In this document: positions 43,871 to 55,265 of the stretch, one piece after another | Layout of the letters: every line of letters starts with the position of its first letter | Numbering within the stretch: the stretch's first letter is position 1 | Program-made: the position numbers and the translations under genes | The notes under the pieces: model-generated | Database searches by the model: none | What the model was told of the DNA's origin: nothing | What the model saw: the letters and a program-made list of their open reading frames with translations, nothing else | Assembly: GCA_023101725.1 (NCBI GenBank) | Contig: JALJCO010003469.1 | Span: 496,001 to 560,000 of the forward strand | Length of the DNA stretch: 64,000 nt | Direction: 5' to 3' | Origin: Atherinomorus stipes | Taxonomy: Eukaryota > Chordata > Actinopteri > Atheriniformes > Atherinidae

Positions 43871-45119
43871 AACTAAAGTTATTTTACATATTAGGAGCAT
43901 TTATACTTATCTGATGAAATTCTATGTTCATCCACAGGTTTTCAGTAAACTCAATAAATCATCCAGGGAAGAGGGATATCAGAGAGTATTTATCAGCTTA
44001 ATGATCAGTGATGGAACAAAGTTCTGTAGATAAAGAAGGTTAGATTTTAGATTCTTGGATACTACAATGTTTTGATCAGACCAGACAGCAGAATACTCAT
44101 TACAACTAAAAGTGACTTGGACTTGTAAAAGTTACTTGTGGACATCTCTACTGTACACTGAGTTTTTGTGGTGGAAACAAAGAATTCAAAATCGGTTAAC
44201 TACACTCAGGGAACACAACCCTTTTTGAGCACTCAAGAAAATTATGCCCTAACATCTTATTGGTTAGTTTATAAATGACTACATTTAAAAGAAGCCTGTG
44301 TGACTGTCATGGTTCTGCTCTAGCTGTGCTTTTGGCTTGCATTAGTTCGGTTTCGTGAGAACAGTCATGCAGGTTCAGTAATAACAATGTGTTTTAAGTG
44401 CCTCTGCTGCAGCTCCCTACTGAGATAAAAGCCATTCAAGTCATATGCAGTCACATAGATCTCCATCACATACATGACAAACAGCAGAAGCCTGACATAG
44501 CCCACTTCACAGCCTGCATGCACAAACACCACGTCTATGACAAGTTGTCTGATTGACAGTTTACTGGTTTACCAGTGGCGTACTCCCCTCACTCACTGAA
44601 TTCACTCTCTGTCCTGGTCAGCAGCATCACAAGCGTGCCTGCATCTTTGTGTTTTTGTCTGCAAAAGATGAAAGACATTTATAGAGCATTAAATGTAGTC
44701 CAGAGGCTGGTAGCAATGTAGGATCCTGGGAAAGGTTAGGGGTCACGCTGCTGTGGCCCCCTATGGAGACATTAACCCTTGAGCTGTGTGAGAGAGTATG
44801 TCTGTGTCAGGGTAAATACAGAGGAGGTGGATCGGCATTTCAGGGTGAAAGAGGTTGATGGAGAACAGGTATGACAGCAATAATAGTTAAATAGAGAGAG
44901 ACAGGGAAGGAGAGACAGACAGACAAACAGAGTTGTTAACAAAACAAAAATGACCCGTGACTGAGGCTCGTGGAATGTGATTGAGTTGGAGAATGTTGGC
45001 TTTGACTGTCTGTCGTCAGGCGACTTAGGTTCATGTGCAGCTACAGGGTCCCACAGAGTGTCCCACAGTCTGTCCTACAATCTGTCCTTCTGAGTGTCCA
45101 AGGGGCAAACTGCTGGAAA
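43871..45119. other. No gene recognised
   Basis: Unique-looking. A GACAGACAGACA patch lies near 44915-44930. No frames with domains. Confidence 0.6.
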
Positions 45120-45540
45120 AAAGTGAAGCCCCGAAATAACCTTAAAAGTTGTGATGCACTCTTCATCCGCTAGGGGCTGGCTCCAAAACAGAGCAAATCC
45201 CAGTAGACTCCCATGTTAAAAAGACCAACTTCACAGCAGAAATAAACATGTTTACAGCCTGGTTCAAAACATCATTTTAGGTTTGATAGATCAAGTTTAC
45301 CTTCATCTTTGTTCGCTGCTGTTAACTCTAAGTCATCTCTGCTAGCATTTAGTTTGGCTGTTAGTCATTTGCCCCAAGGCTCAGAGTGGCTCTGTCTTTG
45401 CCCATTTAAGTATTTTCCATGAAAGACAACACATGTGACACAGGTAAGATGGTGAAGGTGGGAACCGGCCAAATGGCTTCACTTACAGCTCTTTAGCCAT
45501 AAGCGGATCCAACATCCATTATTTTTATAGTCTTTGTGAG
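45120..45540 (-). mobile_element. GCTAA-rich repeat family, copy B
   Basis: Reverse orientation. CGCTAGGGGCTGGCTCCAAA (45170) is the inverted form of the 3' end of copy E (TTTGGGGCCAGCCCCTAG). Then AAACATGTTTACAGCC, CTTCACAGCAG and, at the far side, GCCAAATGGCTTCACTTAC and ATCCAACATCCATT, inverted forms of the family 5' landmarks. Internally diverged. Confidence 0.7.
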
Positions 45541-46420
45541 AGTGTCCTGCAGTCTGTCTTACACATAAGTTGCATTTCTATTAAAGATTTTTACCAAATA
45601 AAAGTGATATTTCTAAAATTTTGGCAAAGCACAATTGTGATATGCAGATGTTTTCCATTGAATGACGTTTAGCGCAGAAACCATTATTCTTGTAACTCTC
45701 ATGAGACTCCACTTTGTGGAGGTTGGAGATGCAACATATTTAGCATTTTGGAGCTACTGCTGTTGCTGTCCTCATCAGGAGACAAAAGCAGCAGATGATA
45801 ATTTAGAGGCAAAATCGGGATGCACGAATTCCTCTAATAATATCGACCGAAAAAAAAAATAAACAGTGGTCACGCATTACTTAGACATGGGCACAAGATG
45901 TCGTCTACGACAACAGACTGCCAATGAGATTAGTAAGTCCTGCCCATGTGCTACGAATGCATAGAAACAACATAAGTAACTCGTGGCCAGTTGTTATTAA
46001 TTCATCAAGAACTTGCACCATGTCCCCATGTCGCTGTCCAAATGAAACTCCTGTTGCTGAAATAAACCCTTTTTTTGGATTTTTCATAAAGGCCTATGTG
46101 TGACTTTGGTAAACTTTCTGATAGCTCTGTTTCCAAAGTTATGCTTTTGAATAATCATAAACATGAGAATTAAGAAGGAAATCCTGTTTCTTGCCCCCTA
46201 CATCATGTCCAATGGTGTATGAATGCGAAAAAAAAAAAGAAAGTGTTTCTATCACACTTTTTCAATACTGCCATATCGACTCTTCTGGAAAAAAAGCACC
46301 TCATGAGAGCATAAAAACTTTTTGGCGATATTTTGAGAGGTTTTCTCTTTTCTTTTTTCCTAAAATTTAGGTGTTTATATTACCAGTTTTCTGTTGCGAT
46401 ATTTATATTTTGCCAATTCT
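45541..46420. other. No gene recognised
   Basis: AT-rich; frames 45662-45862 (+) and 45905-46087 (-) have no domain. A homopolymer of 12 A lies near 46230. Confidence 0.6.
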
Positions 46421-47150
46421 AAGATGGACGGAGCCTCCGTGATGTCACCAGTGAGGTTTCTGAAGAGCTGAAGTGAAACTTGGTGGGTGGTTCCCACTTT
46501 CACCACACATCTTGTCACTCCTGGAAAATACAAAAATGGGCAAAGATGTGGTGCTGTGAGGGGGTCTATAAGTGTGGGGGCAAATGATTGACATCCATTA
46601 ATCTCTGAGCTGTTGAGCTATTCTGTAGCTAATGAGAGCTAACAGAGGTAGGCAGGTTAAAGCTAAAGCGCTATTAGCTGGCTAAAAACTGCAGTTGTGC
46701 TTGGCAGTAGCCACCAGCACTAGTGGTGGCAATCCATTATCACCTGTCAATCTAAAGGACACACCTCTAATTATGCATAATTTTAAGATTAAGTGACATA
46801 TAAACTTATAAGTTATATAAATGTGAAGGTAAACTTGATCTTTTGAACCTAAAATGATTTCCTGAACTAGGCTTTAAACATGTTTAATTCTCCTGTGAGT
46901 TTGGCCTTTTATGGGCCTTTTGCATTGCAGCTGCACAGGGCACGATACAGCACAGTACAGCACCACACGCTAAAGACAACCAGGATGGAAACACAAATAA
47001 AGCGTGCCGTGTGGAAGGGATACGAAAATGTGCAGTGGAAAATGCCCATTAGTCTATTGGTCTATGGGGATTGACTCCACTAAGCGGTTGAGGAGTGAAC
47101 TGCAGTTTTTTGCACTTCCGGTCAAGCTTCACTTTTCACCACCAGAGTTT
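46421..47150 (+). mobile_element. GCTAA-rich repeat family, copy C
   Basis: AAGATGGACGGAGCCTCCGT, CTGAAGTGAAACTTGGTGGG, TGTCACTCCTGGAAAATAC, AAAAATGGGCAAAG, CAAATGATTGACATCCATTA, TAATGAGAGCTAACAGAGG, GCTGGCTAAAAACTGCAG, CACACCTCTAATTATGCATA, AGGTAAACTTGATC and AACATGTTTAATTCTCCTGT follow the family order. Unlike copy E it is not interrupted at GGCTAAAAACTGC. The last 200 bp (to about 47150) include TCTATGGGGATTGACTCC and ACTTCCGGTCAAG and may be family sequence or a separate repeat. Confidence 0.7.
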
Positions 47151-47644
47151 GGCATGTGGTCTTACAGTCTGTCCTACAGAATGTCCTAAATAGTGTCCTT
47201 CAGATGGAGTAGATATATAAAGACAAGAATGATAAGATCATCTCATATCTTTTCTTCTGCAGACACTGAAAATATTGGGATGGATGAGGGGTCTGAGTTG
47301 GGCCCAGGTCCAGATGTAATCTAGTCCAGTGAGGTAAATCAGTATCGTTGTGATACTGATGTAGGTTTCAGAGCCCAGTCAGTGTTTCTGGTAGTGTTCC
47401 TGGGAATAGAGATATGTCATGTTTCTGTTTTACAAACCTTCAATTTTATTCATATTAACTACGTTTCCTCCATATTGTCATTTTTTTCTTTTACCACTTT
47501 CACTTCAGAGAGACCAACTCCAAGGAACTGACATCAATATGTCCAAAAAACAATAAAATAAAAAAAGCCCAACTAATTTTCAGTTAAAGTAGCTTTAAGA
47601 TCTACTATAAAATGAATCTTTATGTTTTGGCTTCATCAAATGTG
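47151..47644. other. No gene recognised
   Basis: No repeat or frame assigned. Confidence 0.6.
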
Positions 47645-47712
47645 TGAAGGACTGTGAGAGGAAGCCAGAGTACCCAGATGGATCCTACACTGACCCAGGA
47701 GAATATGAACAT
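47645..47712 (-). repeat. Common fish repeat fragment (AGAGGAAGCCAGAGTACCC type)
   Basis: GGACTGTGAGAGGAAGCCAG, AGTACCCAGATGG and CCTACACTGACCCAGGAGAA are the inverted counterpart of the repeat at 1.33 kb (which contains GGGTTCTC and GGCTTCCTCCCACAG). Confidence 0.55.
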
Positions 47713-50200
47713 TATTATTCACTATAGTTTAAAAATGAATGAATAAATAAATAAATGGGCATGAAAGTAAAACAACAATCAGAAATACATTATAAAGATG
47801 GTATTTGCACAAACATCTCACATCAGTTTTGCTTGTCCTATTTTCCTCCTAAAGCTGAGTGGTGTAACTCTTTAACGAGAGTTTGACAGTGTTGGTTGTG
47901 TGAAAGGGAATATTTAAATCTAAGCCTATATCTGGAGGGTTCCTTTGTTTCTTAATGGGGACGTTTCAGTGCAGTATTTTTCTTCTCTCTGACTTGTATG
48001 TGTTGTTTTTAAGCTGAAAAGGTTTTCTGAAGATGATAACATTCTGCTTTGTGCTCCAGCTTTGACCCAAACTCAGATGAAAACCCTGAGTCTGCAATGA
48101 AATATTTAAACCGGTTAGGAAAATACTGTATTTCAGGTATGGTAATGCAAATTTTTGAAAATTCCACCTATCCCTGAGTTAGCAGACCATACGTAGGGGA
48201 ACTTTTTGCTTCATTTGATGGTCTTCCAAAACCACTTTCTAATTTCCACGTTGATTCAAACATTAGAAAATAAAACAAACGAAAACAACAAAACACTTGA
48301 CAACAGACTAAAACAATATATTTGCAAACAGGTGACTGAGCTGATAAAGCAGAAGGCTACGTGATGTCGAATTGTTCACACACTCTATCCCATTCACAGA
48401 TGCAACATTCTGCAAGTTTCACACATTCCTGTTTCCTCGGCTAACACTGCATGAGTTCATAGCTGTGAAAACCATCTGAGCTTCCCATTATCCTGTCACA
48501 GAGGAACCTCTCTGTAAGAGCCACAATTGCAGACCTGTGCCAAGTAGCTGTCACCACATTCCTAACATTTATTTTAACTAGTTTAAATTGACAAATGGCT
48601 GCAGTATAATGATTCATATTCCCATTTCAATAACATAGGGTTGACTCAGACAAGCTGAACTCTGGTAAAAGTCATTCCAGCCGCAGGAATTGACGTATAG
48701 ATTCAACCTCCACTAGCTCAGTTAAAACTAGCACTTTCAAGCAAGAGGGAAATTGATTATGTTATTGACATTCCAGCCAACCAGCATTGTCCATAATGTT
48801 TGCAGATATGTGTAGACACAGTTCATCAACAGAGCTGTGTGGTCACTAAGAGCTTTGGTCAGACGCTACAGCCCAACCTGACCATTAACTGGACCACCAT
48901 CCTTGTCCCAGTAAACACAGATGGGAGGGTGACTGAGTTATTTACTGAAATGTGTTGTACACTAACATGCTGTGGACAGTGTGGGAATGTTAAAAAGTCA
49001 TTCTGCTGCTTTGGCAATCCTCTGTAAGACTGCATATCAGTACTGACCAATGATTCCCTTCACAGACGATATACTGTATATGGCTTTGATGAGGACAAAG
49101 ATGTCAAATCAGGACTTTATCCGAGTCAGGTGACTGTCTGGACAGTGAGCCTTAACAGTGTTATCAGAGTGTGATAATAAAGTTTTGAATGGTTCTATAT
49201 TATACATTTCAGTCAATCCAACACATTTGCATGAATTGAGAAGTCCAGTTTCGGTTGGACAAACATAATAATTACCTTTTTTAAGAATCAAGCATTTTTA
49301 TTGTGTCGATTTACATCTGGATGACTGTGCGTGTCCACCATTTTGCAGGTTAATCAACACAATGTTGAAAGGTTGTCACAGCAGAGTTTAACTATAAGCA
49401 TGATGCCATTTTCCAGGAGAATTGTAAAGTAAAGGGAGAGTTAAAATGGCGCATATAGGAAAGATATGCCAAAAAACTTGGACTTATAAGTGGGAGAGAT
49501 CTGTACAATGACTTTGCACCGAGTGAGTGGTCAAGAAACAGAGAAAAAGAAGTTATTTCTCAGACTCTGAAATGCTGCAGGTTAAAAATTTATTTTTGTG
49601 GCCAGAAAGTTACATAATGATACTTTAAACAGTTTAGACTGTGAACCATTAATTATACATGAGGTCTGGGGAAGTTTTTTACCCTTCAGGCATGAGCTAA
49701 GAAAGACCCAACATATCTCATTCTATGGTCAACGATTATTTGTAGTTCCAGGAGGGAATGCACATACAAAAAGACAGGTGAATTTGTTTAAAGGTGTGTG
49801 GGAGATCCTGGAAAAACGGTTTGAGCAAGCAAAAGTACAACCCCCTTTCTTCAGATTCCCCCAAAGTCATGCCTCCAGAGTACAAGAATGAGTCGGCAAA
49901 GACAACCGGAAACAGCTGAGTGAATAGCGTGTGAGCTTGGTAGTCAACAGCTAATGAACTGTGTTTCTAAAAATGTTTAATTTGCTCACCTCCAACTCAT
50001 TTTGCAGTGAAAAACTGCACAGTGCACACATCCACAACTTGATCCACATCTGTTTTTTTTTTTTTTTTTTTTTTTTTTTTGGTGGATTTATCAGAGCAAA
50101 CAGCTGCACAGATAAGAACAGCAGTGAGCAGTCTGTCAGCCATATTTGTTTTCACTGTGAGTTGCATGAAGATGGGCAGTGCCAAGGTGGTAGTGGGGAG
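47713..50200. other. No gene recognised
   Basis: Unique-looking sequence. Frames 48800-49027 (+) and 49598-49891 (+, 97 codons) were inspected for domains and none recognised. A 28-base T run lies at about 50053-50080. Confidence 0.55.
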
Positions 50201-50515
50201 TAGTGTGCCTTGAGAGAGAGTGGTGTCAACTCTGTTCACTGCAATGGTTTATGTTTTTCATAGCAATGGCAGCGCATGGAGCCCCTACAAAGTTCCCAGA
50301 AATTAGCCGCTAGAAGCTAGCTGCCGCTTAATGTAAATATTAAAATAATAAAGAAATATTGCAACAAAAAAAAAAAGGCATCTATTGACATTATTTACCA
50401 ATTATCATGGTTTTCCTATGGTTTTGAATTGTCCATCATGCACTTCCGGGAACTTCTTTGGCCAGATTTTTTTTGTCTTCAGTTGACGCCACTCTCTCTC
50501 TCTCAAGGCACACTA
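50201..50515. mobile_element. 315-bp hAT-type MITE with perfect 8-bp target duplication
   Basis: The left end TAGTGTGCCTTGAGAGAGAG and the complement of the right end TAGTGTGCCTTGAGAGAGAG match exactly; pairing continues through a GA tract to GTGGYGTCAACT, making TIRs of about 32-36 bp. GTGGGGAG occurs directly outside both ends (50193-50200 and 50516-50523). An 8-bp duplication is the signature of hAT-superfamily insertion. The interior is AT-rich with no frame. The exact flanks and near-identical ends suggest a fairly recent insertion. Confidence 0.9.
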
Positions 50516-50523
50516 GTGGGGAG

Positions 50524-51010
50524 GGACAAATGACAGCTGAGTTTGATAGACATAGCACCATTCAATCATTCAGAACGGGCTGGCCAAAATGAGTGGATGG
50601 GGTTTTTTCAGTCCTGTCCATTCCACAGGTAGTAGATATTTAGTTTTGTCAGAAGATTTAATTAATTGGCTGAAATCGGATTGTGTAGGAGATTTTAAGC
50701 AATAATATGAAAAGATTCTCCTAGAATATATTATTTATCCCATCTTTAATTAGATATACAAACTACGCAGAAGTTCCTGTCATCCCAAACTATCAAATAT
50801 CCCAAAATGGCTGAACTCAGAGTAATTCAACCAATGAGAAACATTATGGTGTTTAATCCCTTGCTTCCAGATGTTCCCTGTACGGGATGTGACAAATAAA
50901 AATGTAGTTGTCTCCCTTTCAAGTCCCCTCCAAGTCACGTTTACCTTCATGTCAATTGTGGGGGTGAATTTTTTTTTAGGACTCATCTATTTAAATTTGA
51001 TCAAAACTTG
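50524..51010. other. No gene recognised
   Basis: AT-rich; no repeat assigned. Confidence 0.6.
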
Positions 51011-51195
51011 ATACCAAGTGTGGCATGATGAAGGACTGCCTGGTTGGGATTCAATTCCCAGACTCCCAGGTGAGAGTCATGCGTGAAAACCAGTCAGCCA
51101 AAGGGATCCCCTTGACAAAGTAGCCAGGGCACAAGGTCACTTGGAGGCATAGTGACAGGACCGTCAATTGTCACAAACGCATAATCAGAGGCATG
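51011..51195 (-). repeat. tRNA-like repeat, copy 1
   Basis: On the minus strand the sequence contains a box-A-like TTTGGCTGACTGGTTTTC, an anticodon-arm-like GACTCTCACCTGGGAGTC and a box-B-like GGGAATTGAATCCCA, in tRNA spacing over about 75 bp (51035-51110). It is homologous to 53826-54000 on both sides of the tRNA part (shared TGTGGCA, CATAGTGACAGGACC, TGTCACA). No matching acceptor-stem 3' half was found, so it is not a plausible functional tRNA; a tRNA-derived repeat or dispersed pseudogene is more likely. Confidence 0.6.
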
Positions 51196-51229
51196 TCCTT
51201 TTGATGACAGGCAACAGATTGCTGCTGTG

Positions 51230-51530
51230 CTAGCACTGGTGGCTAATAACTAGCACCCTGCTTGTTCCAGGGTTAGCCTCCGCCTGAAGCAGAGTAGGAC
51301 AACTGTGATTTTCAGCTGGCTAACAGCAAGTCTCCATTAGCTCCCATTAGCTATTGGTTAGCTCGGTTAGCTTTAAGCCAGAGTTCAGTGGGTGTCAATC
51401 ATTCGCCCTCACACTCACAGCTCCTCTCTCTTTGCCCATTTTTTTATTATCTGGGTGTGACAACATACAGGACATGGCCAAGATGGTGCTGGAGGGAACT
51501 GCCCAATGAGCTTCAGTTTAGCTATTCAGA
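51230..51530 (-). mobile_element. GCTAA-rich repeat family, copy D
   Basis: Reverse orientation: GATTTTCAGCTGGCTAACAG, GCAAGTCTCCATTAGCTCCC, TTAGCTCGGTTAGCTTTAAG, CAATCATTCGCCC, CTTTGCCCATTTTTTTATTA, CCAAGATGGTGCTGG, AACTGCCCAATGAGCTTCAG are inverted forms of family landmarks. It is a shorter copy covering the 5' half only. Confidence 0.7.
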
Positions 51531-53825
51531 AAACAAAAGGTCACATGAATGGAAGATTTGTCTAGTTATTATACCGTGTATGGTTATACACCATTGGAAA
51601 GTCAAAATTCTCGAGATGTGAATGATGTAAAGCATTCCAGGCTACAATAATAACTGTACATTCAGTAAACATTTATTTCTGTTGCCAAAGCAACTTTTAT
51701 CTTTGAAGCCAGACTGTACTCAGTAGCAGATGCTAATGCAACGCAAAAGGTCCTGTTACATCAGCAAGGGTCCAGTAAAAGTTAGACCAGTAAAAAACTT
51801 GCTCCACAGGGAGTCTTTAGTTAAAAAAAAAAAAAAAAAAAAGTTTTAGGAGAAAATTGAACGGATTTTAAGGGATTAAGTGATGTTGACTTCTTATATC
51901 CAGTCTACAGATAAGACCGGCATTTGGGGAGACAAGACTGACACTTCCAGACTATTCAATAAGCTGTTTGTTGTTACTTTAACAGCTCCGTTAGCAGCTT
52001 AATGTCATCACACATTTACAAGGATAATGTAAATGCTTCTTTGTGCATTTATGTGTCAGTTTGTCTGTTTTTTTTTATTGCAATCTTCTGATTTTTTCTC
52101 AGCGTGAGAGTTCTCATAAAACACTGGTAGTTTATATTAGGTATTCATAGCACAGTGAAGAAAAATTTAAACAATTTTTAGTGGGGATCATTACTCAGAA
52201 AAGATTTACTGCCTCTGGGAGAGGGTGTGGGAGCAGATTTAAAGCGGAGTTAATGTGAAGGCAACAGAATACAATGAGAGAGGAGGAGCAGTGAAACAAG
52301 GCCAGAATGGGACTGGTTCAGTGCCTGAGGTGTCTGAGCTCACATGGATGTGTTACTCAACAGAGGAGCCACAAATCACAAAAGAGTGGAAACACACCAA
52401 AGGGAAGGCCTACATTCATTTAGAGGCCATAATTCCTCCTATTTGCTTTAATTAAATCCTGGTTCCGGTATGGAAACATCTCCTGCAGCAAGAAAAGAAT
52501 CAAAACGACAGTCAGGAAAATGATCACTACACAGCTGAATCATTCTAGATTTTATGTGAAAAGTTGTTATATTTTCATCATCATTTTACGACATGCAGTT
52601 TGACTAAATGTTATCAACTGCAAAATGGATGTTTTTGGAAGGAAAGGCTTGCGGCCGTTCCTCCGAGTAGTCCTGTCACCCTGGATTATAAAAGTCTTAT
52701 TAATAAAACCGTTTATAATACAGAGAGGGGAGGAAACAGCTGTGGGAGGAGATTCTCAGCAGGACACAAGTGCAGATTTTAATGAAGTTGCAAAAAGACA
52801 CGCTACAAAATCATGATCTTTTGATGAGTATCCATGGCAACAGAAACGTTGTTTACATGGAAGAGCAGTTGACTGAGTCTGAGCTGAAACCCCAGTAAAA
52901 CCCCAAAAACAGATGAGTTGAAAAGGAAATGTTGAGGATTCAAGAAATAAAAATGAAGAGGAAAAAAAAGCAGAGGCGTTAAATAATTTAACGTCTCCAT
53001 CTTCATGAGAAATATGAGATCACAGCAAATGAAATGGAAGTGTTTGGAGCATGGATGGAGACTCAGCTGGAATATCAGGAGTCATGAAGTGTTTCATCTT
53101 CCAGAACCTCACCCCTCTACCTGACCGTTAGCGCAGACATTTCTAATCTAGGTTGTCTGAATATGAGGGCATTGGTCTCACATGAATTTAAGCTTGTTAA
53201 AATAATCTGGAGGAATCACATCTTCTTATCAATGGTTTCCTTCCTGTTATTCATTATTTTTTCTCGTGTTAAGTGTTTTGCGTACAGTATATCTGCAGTT
53301 GTCCTTGTTGTGCTGCTATCTGCCTTGGCTGGAAATATTTTATACATTAGTCTCTATTCACATTTTTCTCTTTAATGAAACAATGTTGATAATGATGTTG
53401 AACACTATCACTGAGCAGTGGAATGATTCTGGTCAGTTTGCAGCAGTAGGAACTTATGAATGTTATTTTTAAATGAATGTATCTGCTGTATTTTACTGTT
53501 GCAAAGGCTGAGCTAAGTATATCCACTTCTACCTCAGTTTGGTCGTATAATCTGTGGCTATGAATCATTTTCTCTAAGACTGTTTGGACTTTGTGGGAAT
53601 GTGGTGTGTTTGTTTAAATCAGTAATGGGGGTTTTATTCTCTGCAACATAACAACAGCTCCCTCTGCAAGCAAACACCATGTACAGTAGGAGGAGGTTGG
53701 AGTGGGGGGACGGTGATGGGGGAACTGTGTTTGGTGGAGGATGGGGTGTAAGAGAGGTAGATTTTTAATGCGTTTTTAATTTAATGCTTGCACGAATGTG
53801 TGAGTGAGCGCTAGTGTATGATTAT
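51531..53825. other. No gene recognised
   Basis: Contains an A homopolymer at about 51823-51843, AT-rich DNA, and short frames (52255-52455, 52564-52816, 53163-53472) without domains. Confidence 0.6.
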
Positions 53826-54000
53826 GAGGTGTGTGGCAAGATATGCACCGAGGGCCCGGGTGGGATTTGATCCCACGGACTCCCGAATGAGAGTCATGTG
53901 CGCTTACCAGTCAGCCAGAGGGATCCCTGTGGCCAAGAGGCCAGGACTATCGGAAGCATAGTGACAGGACCCCACACTGTCACATATGTTTGGGTGTGTT
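53826..54000 (-). repeat. tRNA-like repeat, copy 2
   Basis: On the minus strand: CTCTGGCTGACTGGTAAGCG (box-A-like), GACTCTCATTCGGGAGTC (hairpin with 5-bp stem) and GTGGGATCAAATCCCAC (perfect 5-bp T-stem with a 7-base loop, box-B-like). The flanks CATAGTGACAGGACC and TGTGGCA match the 51.0-kb copy. The acceptor stem cannot be closed. Contains more intact tRNA-like arms than copy 1. Confidence 0.65.
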
Positions 54001-54084
54001 ATAGTCCGACGACTTTTGGGGGGCGTCCTGACTGGGTTGGTCCAGCCCAGCCGAGTCATTTAATTGCCAATGAAACAAATGTTT

Positions 54085-54570
54085 CACAAACCTGAGTGGG
54101 GAGAAGGGAGGGAGGGGTTGGGGGGTAGTTCTCTCACGCCCCTGTTTCCCGGGTGCCACCTGGGGGTGGGATAACAGATCCATTCACTGTCTCTGCTGGT
54201 TGTATTGCTGGGGGACTGCTGGTCCCGGAGGTGCCGGGATTCGGAGGGTTGTTGGGGGCTAGGGGTGGTTGTTGGGTCTGGGCCTTGCTGCTCTTTTGTC
54301 TGCCTGGGCCATCTACCGCAGTGGGTGGATGGGGGAACTAGGGGTGTGGTGTGTGCTAGCATGCATGTTTTGGCGGGTATTTGCAAATAGGGATATGGAG
54401 GGGCGAGGTGGTTTGGGGAATGAAGCTGGTGGGTGGACATGATGGTTAGGTGGAAGGGAGGGTAAAAGGGGAGGGATTGCATGAGTATGTGTGTGTTGAG
54501 TGGTGGGGAATAGAGGGGCGGGGTAGTTTTGGAAGTGGAGTGGGCATTCACAGGATGAAGCTTGGGGAGG
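54085..54570 (+). repeat. G-rich strand with GGGG-run density
   Basis: About 480 bp in which the plus strand carries many GGG and GGGG runs (GGGAGAAGGGAGGGAGGGG at 54098 onward, GGTTGGGGGGTAG, GGGGCGGGGTAG). The minus strand gives a proline/histidine-rich 155-codon frame that is compositional. Words such as TGCTGCTCTTTTGTCTGCCT and GGGCCATCTACCGCAGTGG may be of repeat origin. It directly adjoins the tRNA-like repeat. Confidence 0.6.
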
Positions 54571-55034
54571 GGGTGGTTTTCACTAAGTCAATAATTGTCA
54601 AGGAAAATATTCCCCTTCAAAATGAGAGATGACCAAAAGCTGAGAATTTCATCAACAATGAAAAAGCGTTTTGATACAGTGCTGTGAAATCAATCACTGA
54701 CAATGAGCTGCTCCCTCATCAGCTCTGTATGGTGTCCTTCAAACACGGTTTGCTCATAAACTTTGAATAGACCCCCTCACCCTCCCCTCGTCTCCCGTTG
54801 CTTACCACTTGTGTTACAGAGAAGATTGACATCTCTGTCATCTCGCCGTGGAAAATGGGAACAGCTTTAAGCTCTTCTGGAGATGTGGAATTCAGGTGTT
54901 TTTATCGAGTCATTGCTACATGTGTGAACCCTGGACTGATATTTGTCATTTTGGTGGTTTAAATGACTGGAACAATCCAGAACATAAAAACATAATGTTT
55001 TTCCACCAAAAAAGAACAAGTTCACTAAAAAAGC
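54571..55034. other. No gene recognised
   Basis: No repeat or frame assigned. Confidence 0.6.
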
Positions 55035-55265
55035 TAGGTCAAGGGGTTCCAAGTCCGGTCCTTGAGAGCTACGATCCTGTAATTTTTAGATCATACCCTC
55101 CCCAACACACCTGAATCATATGGCTAGTTCCCTCATGCGCATGCCATTCAGCTCTGCATAGGACTGATAATGAGCCATTCATTGGATTCAGGTGTGTTGG
55201 AAGAGGGATGCAACCAAAATGTGCAGGATAGTAGCTCTCGAGGACTGGACTTTGGCACCCCTAGT
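55035..55265. mobile_element. Palindromic MITE (GGGGTTCCAAGTCCGGTCC family)
   Basis: The left half AGGGGTTCCAAGTCCGGTCC, TTGAGAGCTACGATCCTGTA, CCAACACACCTGAATC is mirrored by GATTCAGGTGTGTTGG, GTGCAGGATAGTAGCTCTCG, AGGACTGGACTTTGGCACCC. The arms are about 85 bp with a 60-bp centre. I recognise it as a common fish MITE. No frame. Divergence between arms suggests moderate age. Confidence 0.75.

Noticed and set aside
49598..49891. 97-codon plus frame
   Set aside because: Plausible amino-acid composition but no recognised family and no intron-exon signals that I could support.
53851..53930. Functional tRNA gene on the minus strand
   Set aside because: T-arm and anticodon-like hairpins are present but the acceptor stem cannot be closed and the flanks are shared with another copy, so a tRNA-derived repeat is preferred.
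54084..54551. 155-codon proline/histidine-rich minus frame
   Set aside because: Complement of a G-rich low-complexity stretch adjoining a repeat.
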